This document shows, piece after piece, positions 1 to 8,819 of a stretch of DNA of 56,407 nt. Numbering within the stretch: the stretch's first letter is position 1; every line of letters begins with the position of its first letter. Source of the DNA: Lachnospiraceae bacterium. Its GTDB lineage: Bacteria > Bacillota > Clostridia > Lachnospirales > Lachnospiraceae. A program made the translations under genes and the position numbers. The stretch lies in contig CAJTEM010000034.1 in assembly GCA_910575255.1 (NCBI GenBank), positions 1 to 56,407 on the forward strand, read 5' to 3'. The notes below the pieces were generated by a model. It saw only the letters and a list, made by a program, of their open reading frames with translations, had not been told where the DNA came from and did not search any database.

Positions 1-25
1 GTTACTAATAGGTCGAGGGCTTAAC
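1..25 (+). rRNA. 23S ribosomal RNA, 3' end only
   Basis: The first 25 bases match the conserved 3' terminus of Firmicutes 23S rRNA (ACTAATAGGTCGAGGGCTTA followed by ACC). The rest of the gene lies before the window. It is transcribed toward the tRNA cluster that follows. The exact 3' end is an estimate. No 5S rRNA is seen in the 97 bases between this end and the first tRNA. Confidence 0.85.
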
Positions 26-122
26 CAGGAAGGTCGGAGGGAGCAGCGAGAGGGCTGCGGAAGGTTCGGATGATTTCAATATGTGGTTTTGAGGGTATAT
101 GTGTTATATATTCTTTGTATTT

Positions 123-195
123 TCCTCGATAGCTCAGTCGGTAGAGCACGCGGCTGTTAACCGCGCTGTCGTAGGTTCAAGTCCTACTCGGGGAG
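123..195 (+). tRNA. tRNA-Asn (anticodon GTT)
   Basis: The acceptor stem TCCTCGA (123-129) pairs with TCGGGGA (188-194), and G195 is the discriminator. The anticodon loop at 154-160 reads CTGTTAA, with GTT at 156-158. The T loop has the usual GGTTCAAGTCC. CCA is not encoded. It is the first of three tRNAs directly downstream of the 23S gene and probably belongs to the rRNA transcript. Confidence 0.97.
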
Positions 196-225
196 TTTTT
201 CGCATATTATATTGTGTGCGACCCC

Positions 226-297
226 GGCCCCATGGTCAAGCGGTTAAGACATCGCCCTTTCACGGCGGTAACACGAGTTCGAATCTCGTTGGGGTCA
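226..297 (+). tRNA. tRNA-Glu (anticodon TTC)
   Basis: The acceptor stem GGCCCCA (226-232) pairs with TGGGGTC (290-296), followed by discriminator A297. The anticodon TTC is at 259-261 in loop CTTTCAC. The T loop is GAGTTCGAATCTC. CCA is not encoded. It is the second gene of the tRNA cluster after the rRNA operon. Confidence 0.97.
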
Positions 298-336
298 CTG
301 ACTGGAAGTAATTCCGGTTTTGTATCATATAGATAA

Positions 337-407
337 GGCGACATAGCCAAGTGGTAAGGCGTGGGTCTGCAACACCCTGATCACCAGTTCAAATCTGGTT
401 GTCGCCT
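337..407 (+). tRNA. tRNA-Cys (anticodon GCA)
   Basis: The acceptor stem GGCGACA (337-343) pairs with TGTCGCC (400-406). The discriminator T407 is the U73 identity base of tRNA-Cys. The anticodon GCA is at 369-371. CCA is not encoded. It is the last tRNA of the cluster and is followed directly by a terminator. Confidence 0.97.
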
Positions 408-420
408 CTTATTTTGAAAG

Positions 421-459
421 ACAGGAGACTTTGATTTTTCAAGGTTTTCTGTTTTTTTT
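421..459 (+). terminator. Terminator of the rRNA/tRNA transcript
   Basis: The arms 421-433 and 440-452 pair over 13 positions including G-T pairs. Eight T residues follow at 452-459. It sits 13 bases after tRNA-Cys and just before the end of the convergent aroK. Confidence 0.8.
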
Positions 460-469
460 GTTGCTATGG

Positions 470-979
470 TTATGTATTCAGAAAGAAAAGGATCTGATCG
501 ACAGCTTTTTCCGGAAGACCGTTGTTATCAACAGTGACAGCAGCATATTTTTGATAGATGACAGAGCGTTTGTCATAAGAGGCTGCCAGTTCGTCCCTGG
601 TATGGGTTTGGAATAAGGGACGTTCCGGATGCTGAGCCAGGTTTTGATAGCAGGCATCAAAAGAGCGGCAGAGGTAGATGATAAGCCCATGGCGGGAGAG
701 TGCAAGGGCATTCTCTTCCAGAGTCAGCATTCCTCCGCCTGTGGAAACAACCGCAGTATGAAAGGTACAGACCTGATTGACTATTTTGCGCTCAAGATTC
801 CGAAACAGATCTTCGCCTCCTTGGGCAAAGATCTCAGGAATGGTCATATGGTTTTGGGCTATAAGCATCTGATCCGTATCATGAAACGGAAGTCCCAGTT
901 TTTGAGCCAGTAATTTTCCAACAGTAGTTTTACCGGAGCTGGTATATCCGCATAGGATGAGTAATTGATTATGATTCAT
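470..979 (-). CDS. aroK: Shikimate kinase
   Basis: A cytoplasmic kinase that phosphorylates shikimate at the 3-hydroxyl with ATP, a step of the shikimate pathway to chorismate. The 169-residue protein has the family's usual length. It shows a P-loop (GYTSSGKTTVGK, near residue 11), the substrate-binding region ending FHDTDQ, the RNLE segment and the STGGGM glycine-rich motif typical of shikimate kinases. An in-frame upstream ATG would add 33 residues, but ATG 979 has AAGGAG just upstream and fits the family N-terminus. It is a single gene convergent with the tRNA cluster; no other aromatic-pathway gene is nearby. Confidence 0.93.
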   Translation of the reverse strand: MNHNQLLILCGYTSSGKTTVGKLLAQKLGLPFHDTDQMLIAQNHMTIPEIFAQGGEDLFRNLERKIVNQVCTFHTAVVSTGGGMLTLEENALALSRHGLIIYLCRSFDACYQNLAQHPERPLFQTHTRDELAASYDKRSVIYQKYAAVTVDNNGLPEKAVDQILFFLNT

Positions 980-1108
980 AGGAACTCCTTTCGAATCTGT
1001 TTTCATGAATTTAAAGATAGCACAGATTTTCTCTGAGGGCAAGAATATAAGGAAAAGAAACTGAAAATAATTTGGCACATAAACACTTTAAAGCGACAAA
1101 GAAAATGA

Positions 1109-1137
1109 TTGAATTATCAAATTTGGTGTGGTATAAT
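1109..1137 (+). promoter_or_regulatory. Sigma-A-type promoter of tctCBA
   Basis: TTGAAT (1109-1114), 17 bases, then TATAAT (1132-1137) preceded by TGG, giving an extended -10. The leader to the tctC start is about 95 bases. I see no recognised riboswitch in it. Confidence 0.75.
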
Positions 1138-1237
1138 GTTCACGCCGGTAGAAGGAAGGCCAAATGAGCGAATTGTTTTGCGAGAACGTATATGCCGTCT
1201 GATTGATCGGTAATAAGAACAGAGGAGACCAAAGATT

Positions 1238-2383
1238 ATGAAAAAGATGATTGCGTTGACTACCGCAGCTGCGATGTGTCTGTCACTGGCAGCTTGCAGT
1301 GTATCTACCTCGTCCAAGGAGACAACGGCGGCAGAGACCACAGTAGCGGACAAGACCGAGACAGCAGAAGAGGATACTACAGCTGCTGCAGAAGCCACAG
1401 AGGCATCGGAAGCGGAAGGGGATCTGGTGGCTACTGCTGATTATCCGACAAAGCCTTTGACCATGATTATTCCTTATGGTGCTGGCGGGACTACAGATAC
1501 TTGGGGCAGAAAGCTGGCGGTATTATTGGAGAAGTATCTGGGACAGTCCATTACTGTGACGAACCAGGGTGGAGCTTCCGGCTCGATCGGAAGTCAGTTT
1601 GTAAAGGATCAGCCTTCTGACGGATATACGCTGCTGGTATGTGCTGAGACAATGGGAACCTATCGTACCATGAATATCTGCGATCTGGGTTATGATGATT
1701 TTACTGTCATTTCTCCATTGGTGGGAGATCCTAAGGTTCTGGTTGTGGGCAAGGATTCCAAGTATAATACTCTGGAGGAGCTTCTGGAGGATATTAAGGC
1801 AAATCCCGGCAAGATTACCATGTCTCATTCAGGCCCTGGTGGAAGCGGACATAATCAGGGACTGGTTTTGAAGGAACTGGGATATGAGGTGGCCATGACC
1901 AGTTTTGACTCTGGCAATGATGCATTGCTAGGTGTGATCGGTGGACAGGTGGATTTTACAAACCCGAATATTTCTACACTTGGCGGTTACATAGAAAGCG
2001 GAGACGTGAAGGCGTTAGCGGTATTCTCCAGTGAGAGGATGGAAGCTTACCCGGATATTCCGGCATTTACGGAGACTGTACCAGAGGCAGAGAGCTATCT
2101 CAATATCCCATATACTTTGCTGAGTTTTGTAGTAAATAAGGATACGCCGCAGGAAGTTGTGGATGTGCTGAAAGCAGCGACGGAAAAGGTTTTTGCAGAT
2201 CCGGAATGGACGGAATTCGTGAAGGCCAATGCCGCGGATCCGGTGTTTGAGAAATATACGGATGATGCATCGATTCAGGAGTTTTATGACAACTGGAAGT
2301 CCATAATCTGTTGGCTGCAGTATGAGAATGGTGTTGCAGAGAAGAGTCCGGAAGAGTTCGGAATCAAGAAAGCTGGAGAATAG
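1238..2383 (+). CDS. tctC: TTT-family (TctC/Bug) solute-binding lipoprotein
   Basis: The extracellular substrate-binding component of a tripartite tricarboxylate transporter (TTT), which captures an organic anion for the TctAB membrane channel. Residues 1-20 form a lipoprotein signal ending LAAC, with Cys20 lipidated. A Thr/Ala/Glu-rich tether covers about 21-65. The Bug-family signature YPTKPLTMIIPYGAGGTTD starts near residue 70. The total of 381 residues is slightly long because of the tether. AGAGGAG lies upstream of ATG 1238. It is first in a tight operon, 3 nt before tctB. The ligand cannot be read from the sequence: citrate and other carboxylates are common in this family, but Bug proteins bind many compounds. 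Confidence 0.92.
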   Translation: MKKMIALTTAAAMCLSLAACSVSTSSKETTAAETTVADKTETAEEDTTAAAEATEASEAEGDLVATADYPTKPLTMIIPYGAGGTTDTWGRKLAVLLEKYLGQSITVTNQGGASGSIGSQFVKDQPSDGYTLLVCAETMGTYRTMNICDLGYDDFTVISPLVGDPKVLVVGKDSKYNTLEELLEDIKANPGKITMSHSGPGGSGHNQGLVLKELGYEVAMTSFDSGNDALLGVIGGQVDFTNPNISTLGGYIESGDVKALAVFSSERMEAYPDIPAFTETVPEAESYLNIPYTLLSFVVNKDTPQEVVDVLKAATEKVFADPEWTEFVKANAADPVFEKYTDDASIQEFYDNWKSIICWLQYENGVAEKSPEEFGIKKAGE

Positions 2384-2386
2384 TCA

Positions 2387-2926
2387 ATGAAAAATAAGAT
2401 TCATTCGCTTATTGTCGAAGGAGTACTGTTTTGCGGGAGCGGCCTCGGGCTGCTCTCCTATTCTCTGATATCCTATGGAAAATCTTTTAATAAGGATTGG
2501 GCACAATCCCCGTATCTGTTTCCGTTACTTGTTGGGCTGGCTATGACCGGACTTTCGATCTGGCTGGCGGGGGAAGGGATCCAGACGATGAAAAAAGAGG
2601 CCGTGGATTTGGACGGTAGGAGAGAGGCAGGAAATACAAAGAAGCCGATCATTTGGGGCCAGATCTCGGAGGTGCTGATAGCATTGGTCCTGTGTGGGAT
2701 TTATTATCTATTGCTGGTCAGCCTAAAAATCCCCTATGTTACGATCGGCATATTTTCTTTTATGTATACCTTTTCAACCTTTGAGGTTGCTACGGTGATA
2801 TTTCTGGCAGCAATGATGGCATTTATGGGAGTAAGAAAGCTTCCGATATTGCTTTTGGTGCCTTTGGGCACTACTTTGTTCCTGAGCATTGCGTTCCGCA
2901 CATTGCTGCATGTGCTGTTGCCATAG
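2387..2926 (+). CDS. tctB: TTT-family small membrane subunit TctB
   Basis: The small integral-membrane subunit of the tripartite tricarboxylate transporter, of which I see no enzymatic motifs. The 179-residue protein has four hydrophobic stretches (about 10-30, 42-62, 90-112, 118-175 in two segments), matching the four-helix TctB pattern. Start ATG 2387 follows the tctC stop after 3 nt, so translation is probably coupled. tctA begins 13 nt downstream. Sequence conservation in this subunit is always low, so identification rests mainly on topology and on its place between TctC and TctA. Confidence 0.88.
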   Translation: MKNKIHSLIVEGVLFCGSGLGLLSYSLISYGKSFNKDWAQSPYLFPLLVGLAMTGLSIWLAGEGIQTMKKEAVDLDGRREAGNTKKPIIWGQISEVLIALVLCGIYYLLLVSLKIPYVTIGIFSFMYTFSTFEVATVIFLAAMMAFMGVRKLPILLLVPLGTTLFLSIAFRTLLHVLLP

Positions 2927-2939
2927 GAGGGAGAGAAAG

Positions 2940-4418
2940 ATGCTGTCTGTTATTGATGCAAGATTTATCCTGATGGTTCTGGTCGGCTCCGTGGCAGGAC
3001 TGTTTGTGGGAGCAATTCCGGGACTTTCGGTATCCATGGCTACGGCGCTTCTGGTTTCGATTACGTATACCTGGGAGCATTCGGATGCATTGGCTATGAT
3101 TATGGGGGTCTATGTTGTAGGAGTCTTTTCCGGGGCGGTTTCAGCGATTTTGATTAATATACCAGGAGCGCCTTCGTCGGTGGTGACTACTTTGGACGGA
3201 TATCCGATGTCAAAGAAGGGGCAGGCCTATAAAGCGCTATATACGGCAACCATTTATTCCTTTACCGGAAGCCTGTTTGGATTGTTGGCATTAGGACTGC
3301 TGGCGACACCGGTATCGAGGATAGCGCTCAAATTCACGAAAATGGACTATTTTCTTCTGGCTTTTTTCGGTTTGACTACGGTAGGCTCTGTCAGCTCGAA
3401 AAATTATGCCAAAGGTCTGATCAGCGTTATGCTGGGTCTCATTATCAGTATGATCGGCCTGGATCCCCTGATGGGAACCCGGAGACTGACATTTGGGGTG
3501 CAGAACCTGACAGGGGGAATCAGTACGGTTCCGGCTCTGGTAGGATTCTTCGGCTTTGCTGAGGTTCTGTCAGTAATCTATAATAGAAAGCAGGAGGAGA
3601 ATGTCCTGACAATGGAGCGGATGAAGGTTAGCCTGCGGGAGGTGTTGAAAGGCTGGAAGCTGTCCCTGTATACCTCTGCAATCGGAATGCTGGTGGGAGC
3701 GCTCCCTGGCGCGGGCGGTCCGGTAGCGTCCTTTATTGCGTATAATGAGGCGAAAAGACTGACAAAGAATCCAGAGATTCCGTTTGGCGAAGGAGCGGTA
3801 GAAGGGATTATGGCCAGCGAGTCATCAAACAATGCCTGTATCGGCGGTGCATTGATTCCCATGCTGACACTTGCGGTTCCGGGCGATGCGGTTACAGCGA
3901 TCATCCTGTCAGTGTTTTATGTTCATGGACTGCAACCGGGTCCGATGTTTATCCGGCAGAACCCGGAGGCATTTTATTCGATTCTGGCAGCGGGGATCAT
4001 TGCCTGCTTTGCCCTGCTGGCACTGGGACTTTTGGTGGCTCCAAGGATTTGTAAGGTAATTACCATTCCCAAGAATATTATGATTCCGGTGGTGGCCAGT
4101 CTGTGTGTGATCGGTTCTTTTGCCTGCAATAACCGTTTATTTGACGTGGCGCTGATGTTCTTATTCGGATTCATCGGTTTTCTGATGCGCCGGTTTGATT
4201 ATCCGGTAGCGCCGCTGATTCTGGCAATGGTATTGGGAAAGATGATGGATTCCAATTTTCGCCAGGCTGTTTCTCTGGCCTCATCTGCAGAGAATCCTCT
4301 TATATCTATGTTTGGACATCCATTTACCATTATTCTGAGCCTTTGTTCCCTGGGAGTGCTTCTGAGCAATATTCCCTGGACAAGAAGATATATCGATCAA
4401 ATGCTTCACAGAAAATAG
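2940..4418 (+). CDS. tctA: TTT-family large membrane subunit TctA
   Basis: The large transport subunit of the tripartite tricarboxylate transporter, carrying solute across the membrane with an ion gradient. The 492-residue protein has 10-12 hydrophobic segments. Two glycine/proline-rich family motifs appear: GAIPGLSVSMATALL near residue 22 and GALPGAGGPVASF near residue 255. I take ATG 2940, preceded by AGGAGG (2925-2930), rather than a start 51 nt upstream that would add cysteine-rich residues overlapping tctB. It is last in the operon and is followed by a terminator. Confidence 0.94.
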   Translation: MLSVIDARFILMVLVGSVAGLFVGAIPGLSVSMATALLVSITYTWEHSDALAMIMGVYVVGVFSGAVSAILINIPGAPSSVVTTLDGYPMSKKGQAYKALYTATIYSFTGSLFGLLALGLLATPVSRIALKFTKMDYFLLAFFGLTTVGSVSSKNYAKGLISVMLGLIISMIGLDPLMGTRRLTFGVQNLTGGISTVPALVGFFGFAEVLSVIYNRKQEENVLTMERMKVSLREVLKGWKLSLYTSAIGMLVGALPGAGGPVASFIAYNEAKRLTKNPEIPFGEGAVEGIMASESSNNACIGGALIPMLTLAVPGDAVTAIILSVFYVHGLQPGPMFIRQNPEAFYSILAAGIIACFALLALGLLVAPRICKVITIPKNIMIPVVASLCVIGSFACNNRLFDVALMFLFGFIGFLMRRFDYPVAPLILAMVLGKMMDSNFRQAVSLASSAENPLISMFGHPFTIILSLCSLGVLLSNIPWTRRYIDQMLHRK

Positions 4419-4428
4419 AGATGTACAG

Positions 4429-4480
4429 AAAAAGGCCATGGAAAGTGGAGGTAGAAAACTCCGTTTCCATGGTCCTTTTT
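4429..4480 (+). terminator. Terminator of tctCBA
   Basis: An A-rich 5' arm with GGCCATGGAAA pairs with TTTCCATGGTCC followed by five T. One G-T pair lies near the base. It sits between tctA and the convergent gdhA and may work in both directions. Confidence 0.8.
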
Positions 4481-4559
4481 GAAAGTGATCATGTCAATTA
4501 TTTGCGTATTCTGCGCGGAATATAGTGGCAAATGGTTCGGGTTATACGGATACCATTGC

Positions 4560-5967
<1,408 letters not shown>

Positions 5968-6150
5968 GAAGTATATGTTTATGCTTTACGATCTTTTGCG
6001 ATATCTTAAGATTCTAAAGTTATGACATTCATTCAGAAAAATAATCGTCAAAAAATAAGCGATACTCCATTTGTTTTTTTATAATATTAAGATTTTTCTG
6101 ATGTATAACATAATTTTGAGCTGTTTTATGTTATTTCACTCAAATAATTA

Positions 6151-6179
6151 TTGTTTTCTTACATTTTTTGTGCTATACT
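6151..6179 (+). promoter_or_regulatory. Probable promoter of the HPr-like gene
   Basis: TTGTTT (6151-6156), 17 bases, TATACT (6174-6179). The untranslated leader to ATG 6278 would be about 90 bases. The whole gap 5968-6250 is AT-rich with no coding potential, and I see no riboswitch fold in it. Confidence 0.6.
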
Positions 6180-6277
6180 TAAGAAACATTGTAATACTAT
6201 TTGATATCTTTTTCTTAACTCGTTGATTTGCTGATGTAGTAAGGGATTATCCCACAATGAAGGAGGGTGAAAGGGGT

Positions 6278-6526
6278 ATGATTAGCAGGCAAATTGACAC
6301 GTGTCGTCGCAGTAGTCCGATGCCGATTTCTTTTCTCATTCATACAGCGAGAAAGTTTGATTGCGATATTTACATTCGATGCCAGGATAAAAAGGTGAAT
6401 GTGAAGAGCTATGACGAGATGATTCGCGGCATGTCACAATGTACAAAATACGTCATGTTTTTCTTTAATGGCGTGGATGAGCAGGCAGCAGAACAAAAGA
6501 TTGAACGGATTTTTTTGAGTCAATGA
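6278..6526 (+). CDS. HPr-family protein lacking the active-site histidine (Crh-like)
   Basis: An 82-residue protein of the size and pattern of HPr, the phosphocarrier of the sugar phosphotransferase system. The segment TARKFDCDIYIRCQDKKVNVKS aligns, in two pieces, with the HPr region TASKYDADV and KTVNLKS, so Ser44 corresponds to regulatory Ser46. The position of catalytic His15 falls on Ser13, and Arg17 becomes Met. It therefore cannot pass phosphate by the normal route. This resembles Crh, which lacks His15 but keeps Ser46. ATG 6278 is chosen because GGAGGGTGAAAGGGG lies just before it; ATG 6257 would sit upstream of that site. No PTS gene is adjacent. A degenerate HPr paralogue of other function is the main alternative. 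Confidence 0.75.
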   Translation: MISRQIDTCRRSSPMPISFLIHTARKFDCDIYIRCQDKKVNVKSYDEMIRGMSQCTKYVMFFFNGVDEQAAEQKIERIFLSQ

Positions 6527-6549
6527 ACAGGAACCAGGGGTTTTAAAAG

Positions 6550-6596
6550 AAAAGACGGTTAGGATTTCGGCTATGAGATCTTAACCGTCTTTTTTC
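6550..6596. terminator. Bidirectional terminator
   Basis: AAAGACGGTTA (6551-6561) pairs with TAACCGTCTTT (6582-6592), with A-rich and T-rich flanks on both sides. It can end both the HPr-like gene (+) and the ABC-F gene (-). Confidence 0.85.
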
Positions 6597-6656
6597 GTTT
6601 CATAGAAGCAGGCAAGGCTGTACTAGCTCATTGCCCGCGGAAATAAAAGCAAAGGC

Positions 6657-8294
6657 TTAGTTGTCTTCTTCCTGCTTTTCGGATACGGAGAAGACAAAAC
6701 GCTTTCTGGCCATCTCATCGTTGGCCAGGTACTCGTCGTAGGAGGTGATCTTGTCAATCAGCTTTCCGCCCACGATCTCCATGATCCGGTTGGCAGTGGT
6801 CTGCACAATCTGGTGGTCACGGGAGGAGAAAATGAGCACACCGGGGAATTTGACCAGTCCGGTATTCAATGCAGTGATCGCTTCCATATCCAGATGGTCT
6901 GTGGGCTCATCCAGCATCAGCACATTGGCGCCGGAGATCATCAGCTTGGACAGCATGCAGCGGACCTTTTCACCACCGGAAAGCACCCGGACCTTTTTGA
7001 CACCGTCCTCACCGGCAAAAAGCATCCGGCCGAGGAAACCGCGCACGTAGGTGGCATCTTTTTCGGGAGAGTACTGAGTCAGCCAGTCAACAATCGTATC
7101 ATCATTGTCGAATTCGGCACTGTTATCTTTGGGAAAATAGGACTGGGTGGTGGTCAGTCCCCATTTGTAGGAGCCTTCATCCGGCTCCATCTCACCGGAA
7201 AGAATTTTAAATAATATGGTCTTGGCCTGCTCGTTGGGTCCAACCAGGGCGACCTTATCCTCGCGCCCTAGAGTAAAGGTCAGACCATCCAGAATTTTTA
7301 CACCGTCAATGGTCTTGGAAAGATTTTCCACGCTCAGGACCTCATTGCCGATCTCGCGGAAGGGACGGAAATCAATATAGGGGTATTTGCGGCTGGAAGG
7401 CTTGATATCGTCCAGTTCGATCTTTTCCAGCGCCCGTTTCCGGGAGGTTGCCTGCTTGGATTTGGAGGCATTGGCAGAGAAACGCTGAATGAACTCCTGC
7501 AGTTCCTTGATCTTCTCTTCCTTTTTCCGGTTGGCTTCCTTCATCTGCTTGACCATGAGCTGGCTGGATTCATACCAGAAATCGTAGTTGCCGGCATAGA
7601 GCTGAATCTTGCCGTAATCAATATCTGCAATATTGGTGCAGACCTTGTTCAGGAAATAGCGGTCATGGGAAACGACAATAACAGTATTCTCAAAGTTGAT
7701 CAAAAACTCTTCCAGCCAGGCAATGGCATCCAGATCAAGATGGTTGGTAGGTTCGTCCAGAAGCAGGATGTCAGGATTGCCGAACAGGGCCTGGGCCAGA
7801 AGCACTTTGACCTTCAGTGCACCATTCAGATCGTGCATGGACTGATAGTGAAATTCGGTGTCCACGCCCAGACCATTGAGAAGGTTCGCGGCGTCGGATT
7901 CTGCTTCCCAGCCATTCATCTCCGCGAATTCGGCCTCGAGGTCAGCAGCCTTGATGCCGTCTTCGTCAGAAAAATCCTCTTTCATATAAATGGCATCTTT
8001 TTCTTTCATCACCTGATACAGCCGGGGATTGCCCATGATTACGGTATCAAGAACCTGAAATTCATCGTATTTGAAATGATCCTGCTGCAGGAAGGACAGG
8101 CGCTGTCCCTGAGAAATTACTACATCTCCGTTCGTGGGCTCCAGCTGCCCGGAGAGAATCTTCAGGAAGGTGGACTTGCCGGCTCCGTTCGCGCCAATCA
8201 GGCCATAGCAGTTGCCCTCCGTGAACTTAATATTTACATCCTCGAATAATGCTTTTTTTCCTACCCGTAGGGTAATGCCGTTTGCACTAATCAT
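6657..8294 (-). CDS. ABC-F family ATPase with one degenerate nucleotide site
   Basis: A soluble twin-ATPase protein of the ABC-F class, whose members act on ribosomes and have no membrane domain. NBD1 (about 1-255) has Walker A GANGAGKST and Walker B LLLDEPTNHLD, but its signature reads LNGALKVK. The linker near 260-300 (FSANASKSKQATSRKR) is the YbiT-like type. NBD2 has a proper LSGGEK signature and DEPTDHLD, but its Walker A is GPNEQAKTI and its H-loop reads SSRDH instead of SHDR. The intact Walker A1 therefore pairs with the intact signature 2, while the other composite site is degenerate. The length of 545 residues is normal. Resistance function is possible but unsupported; a housekeeping translation factor is more likely. 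Confidence 0.9.
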   Translation of the reverse strand: MISANGITLRVGKKALFEDVNIKFTEGNCYGLIGANGAGKSTFLKILSGQLEPTNGDVVISQGQRLSFLQQDHFKYDEFQVLDTVIMGNPRLYQVMKEKDAIYMKEDFSDEDGIKAADLEAEFAEMNGWEAESDAANLLNGLGVDTEFHYQSMHDLNGALKVKVLLAQALFGNPDILLLDEPTNHLDLDAIAWLEEFLINFENTVIVVSHDRYFLNKVCTNIADIDYGKIQLYAGNYDFWYESSQLMVKQMKEANRKKEEKIKELQEFIQRFSANASKSKQATSRKRALEKIELDDIKPSSRKYPYIDFRPFREIGNEVLSVENLSKTIDGVKILDGLTFTLGREDKVALVGPNEQAKTILFKILSGEMEPDEGSYKWGLTTTQSYFPKDNSAEFDNDDTIVDWLTQYSPEKDATYVRGFLGRMLFAGEDGVKKVRVLSGGEKVRCMLSKLMISGANVLMLDEPTDHLDMEAITALNTGLVKFPGVLIFSSRDHQIVQTTANRIMEIVGGKLIDKITSYDEYLANDEMARKRFVFSVSEKQEEDN

Positions 8295-8439
8295 AATCTT
8301 CTAACACCTTTCCCGGCTCATATGTCAAAGGCCGACTAAAAAAAGAGGGCAGCTGCTGTCCCCATTTTTCGTATCATATCCATTTTACAGGAAAATCCTG
8401 ATTTTGCAAGTGGTTTTACGATATTTTCTGAAGAATCAG

Positions 8440-8735
8440 GTTACTTTTCACGGGCAATGTCCGTTAGCTAAGTGTTTCTGAAAGGTACGCCAAGGAAACG
8501 GGGAGAGACGCCATCGGAAATGGTTTGCTGCTTTTTCCGGTTTCGAGATCAAGAATTCCTAAAATTTGCGATTTTCGCTTCAAGGCAAAACTCAGAAATT
8601 TAAGGACTTCTAAATCTCTGCAAAGTCAAAATTCGCAAACCATTTCCGACGGCTTTTCTCCCCGTTTCCTTGGCTGTGCTTCGCGGCTCCTTAACTTACT
8701 AACATTGTTTCACGGGGGGAGGTTCCAAGGCGGAA
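8440..8735. repeat. Long foldback repeat, copy 1
   Basis: Arms 8489-8528 and 8635-8674 are complementary at 37 of 40 positions and enclose a 106-nt core. The core has its own imperfect inverted repeat (near 8549-8565 and 8596-8612). GTTACTTTTCACGGG (8440-8454) marks the left side, and TTCACGGGGGGAGGTTCCA lies on the right from 8709. Most core sequence recurs in copy 2 at 34143-34460. The sequence CTTAACTTACTAACATTG near 8690-8707 nearly matches an arm of the hairpin at 10990-11007. No transposase is encoded. The element fills the whole gap between the ABC-F gene and ddh. Confidence 0.85.
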
Positions 8736-8819
8736 CATCCCATCTCTTGTTCCCAAATTATATGCACGATTTTTGCAAGGTAGTTTCTGTGTTTAAACGT
8801 AGTTAAAATCGGCGTGGGA

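Noticed and set aside
99-311. Open frame of 70 codons over the tRNA cluster
   Set aside because: It reads through tRNA-Asn and tRNA-Glu, whose folds are complete. The frame is a by-product.
5968-6250. AT-rich divergent gap considered as a riboswitch or origin-like region
   Set aside because: I found promoters but no conserved aptamer core, no DnaA-box cluster and no terminator/antiterminator pair.
8525-8806. 93-codon frame starting inside foldback copy 1
   Set aside because: Its peptide (FPVSRSRIPKI and LRNLRTSKSLQSQ) recurs in two different frames at copy 2 only because the DNA repeats. No ribosome site and no family; structure explains the similarity better.
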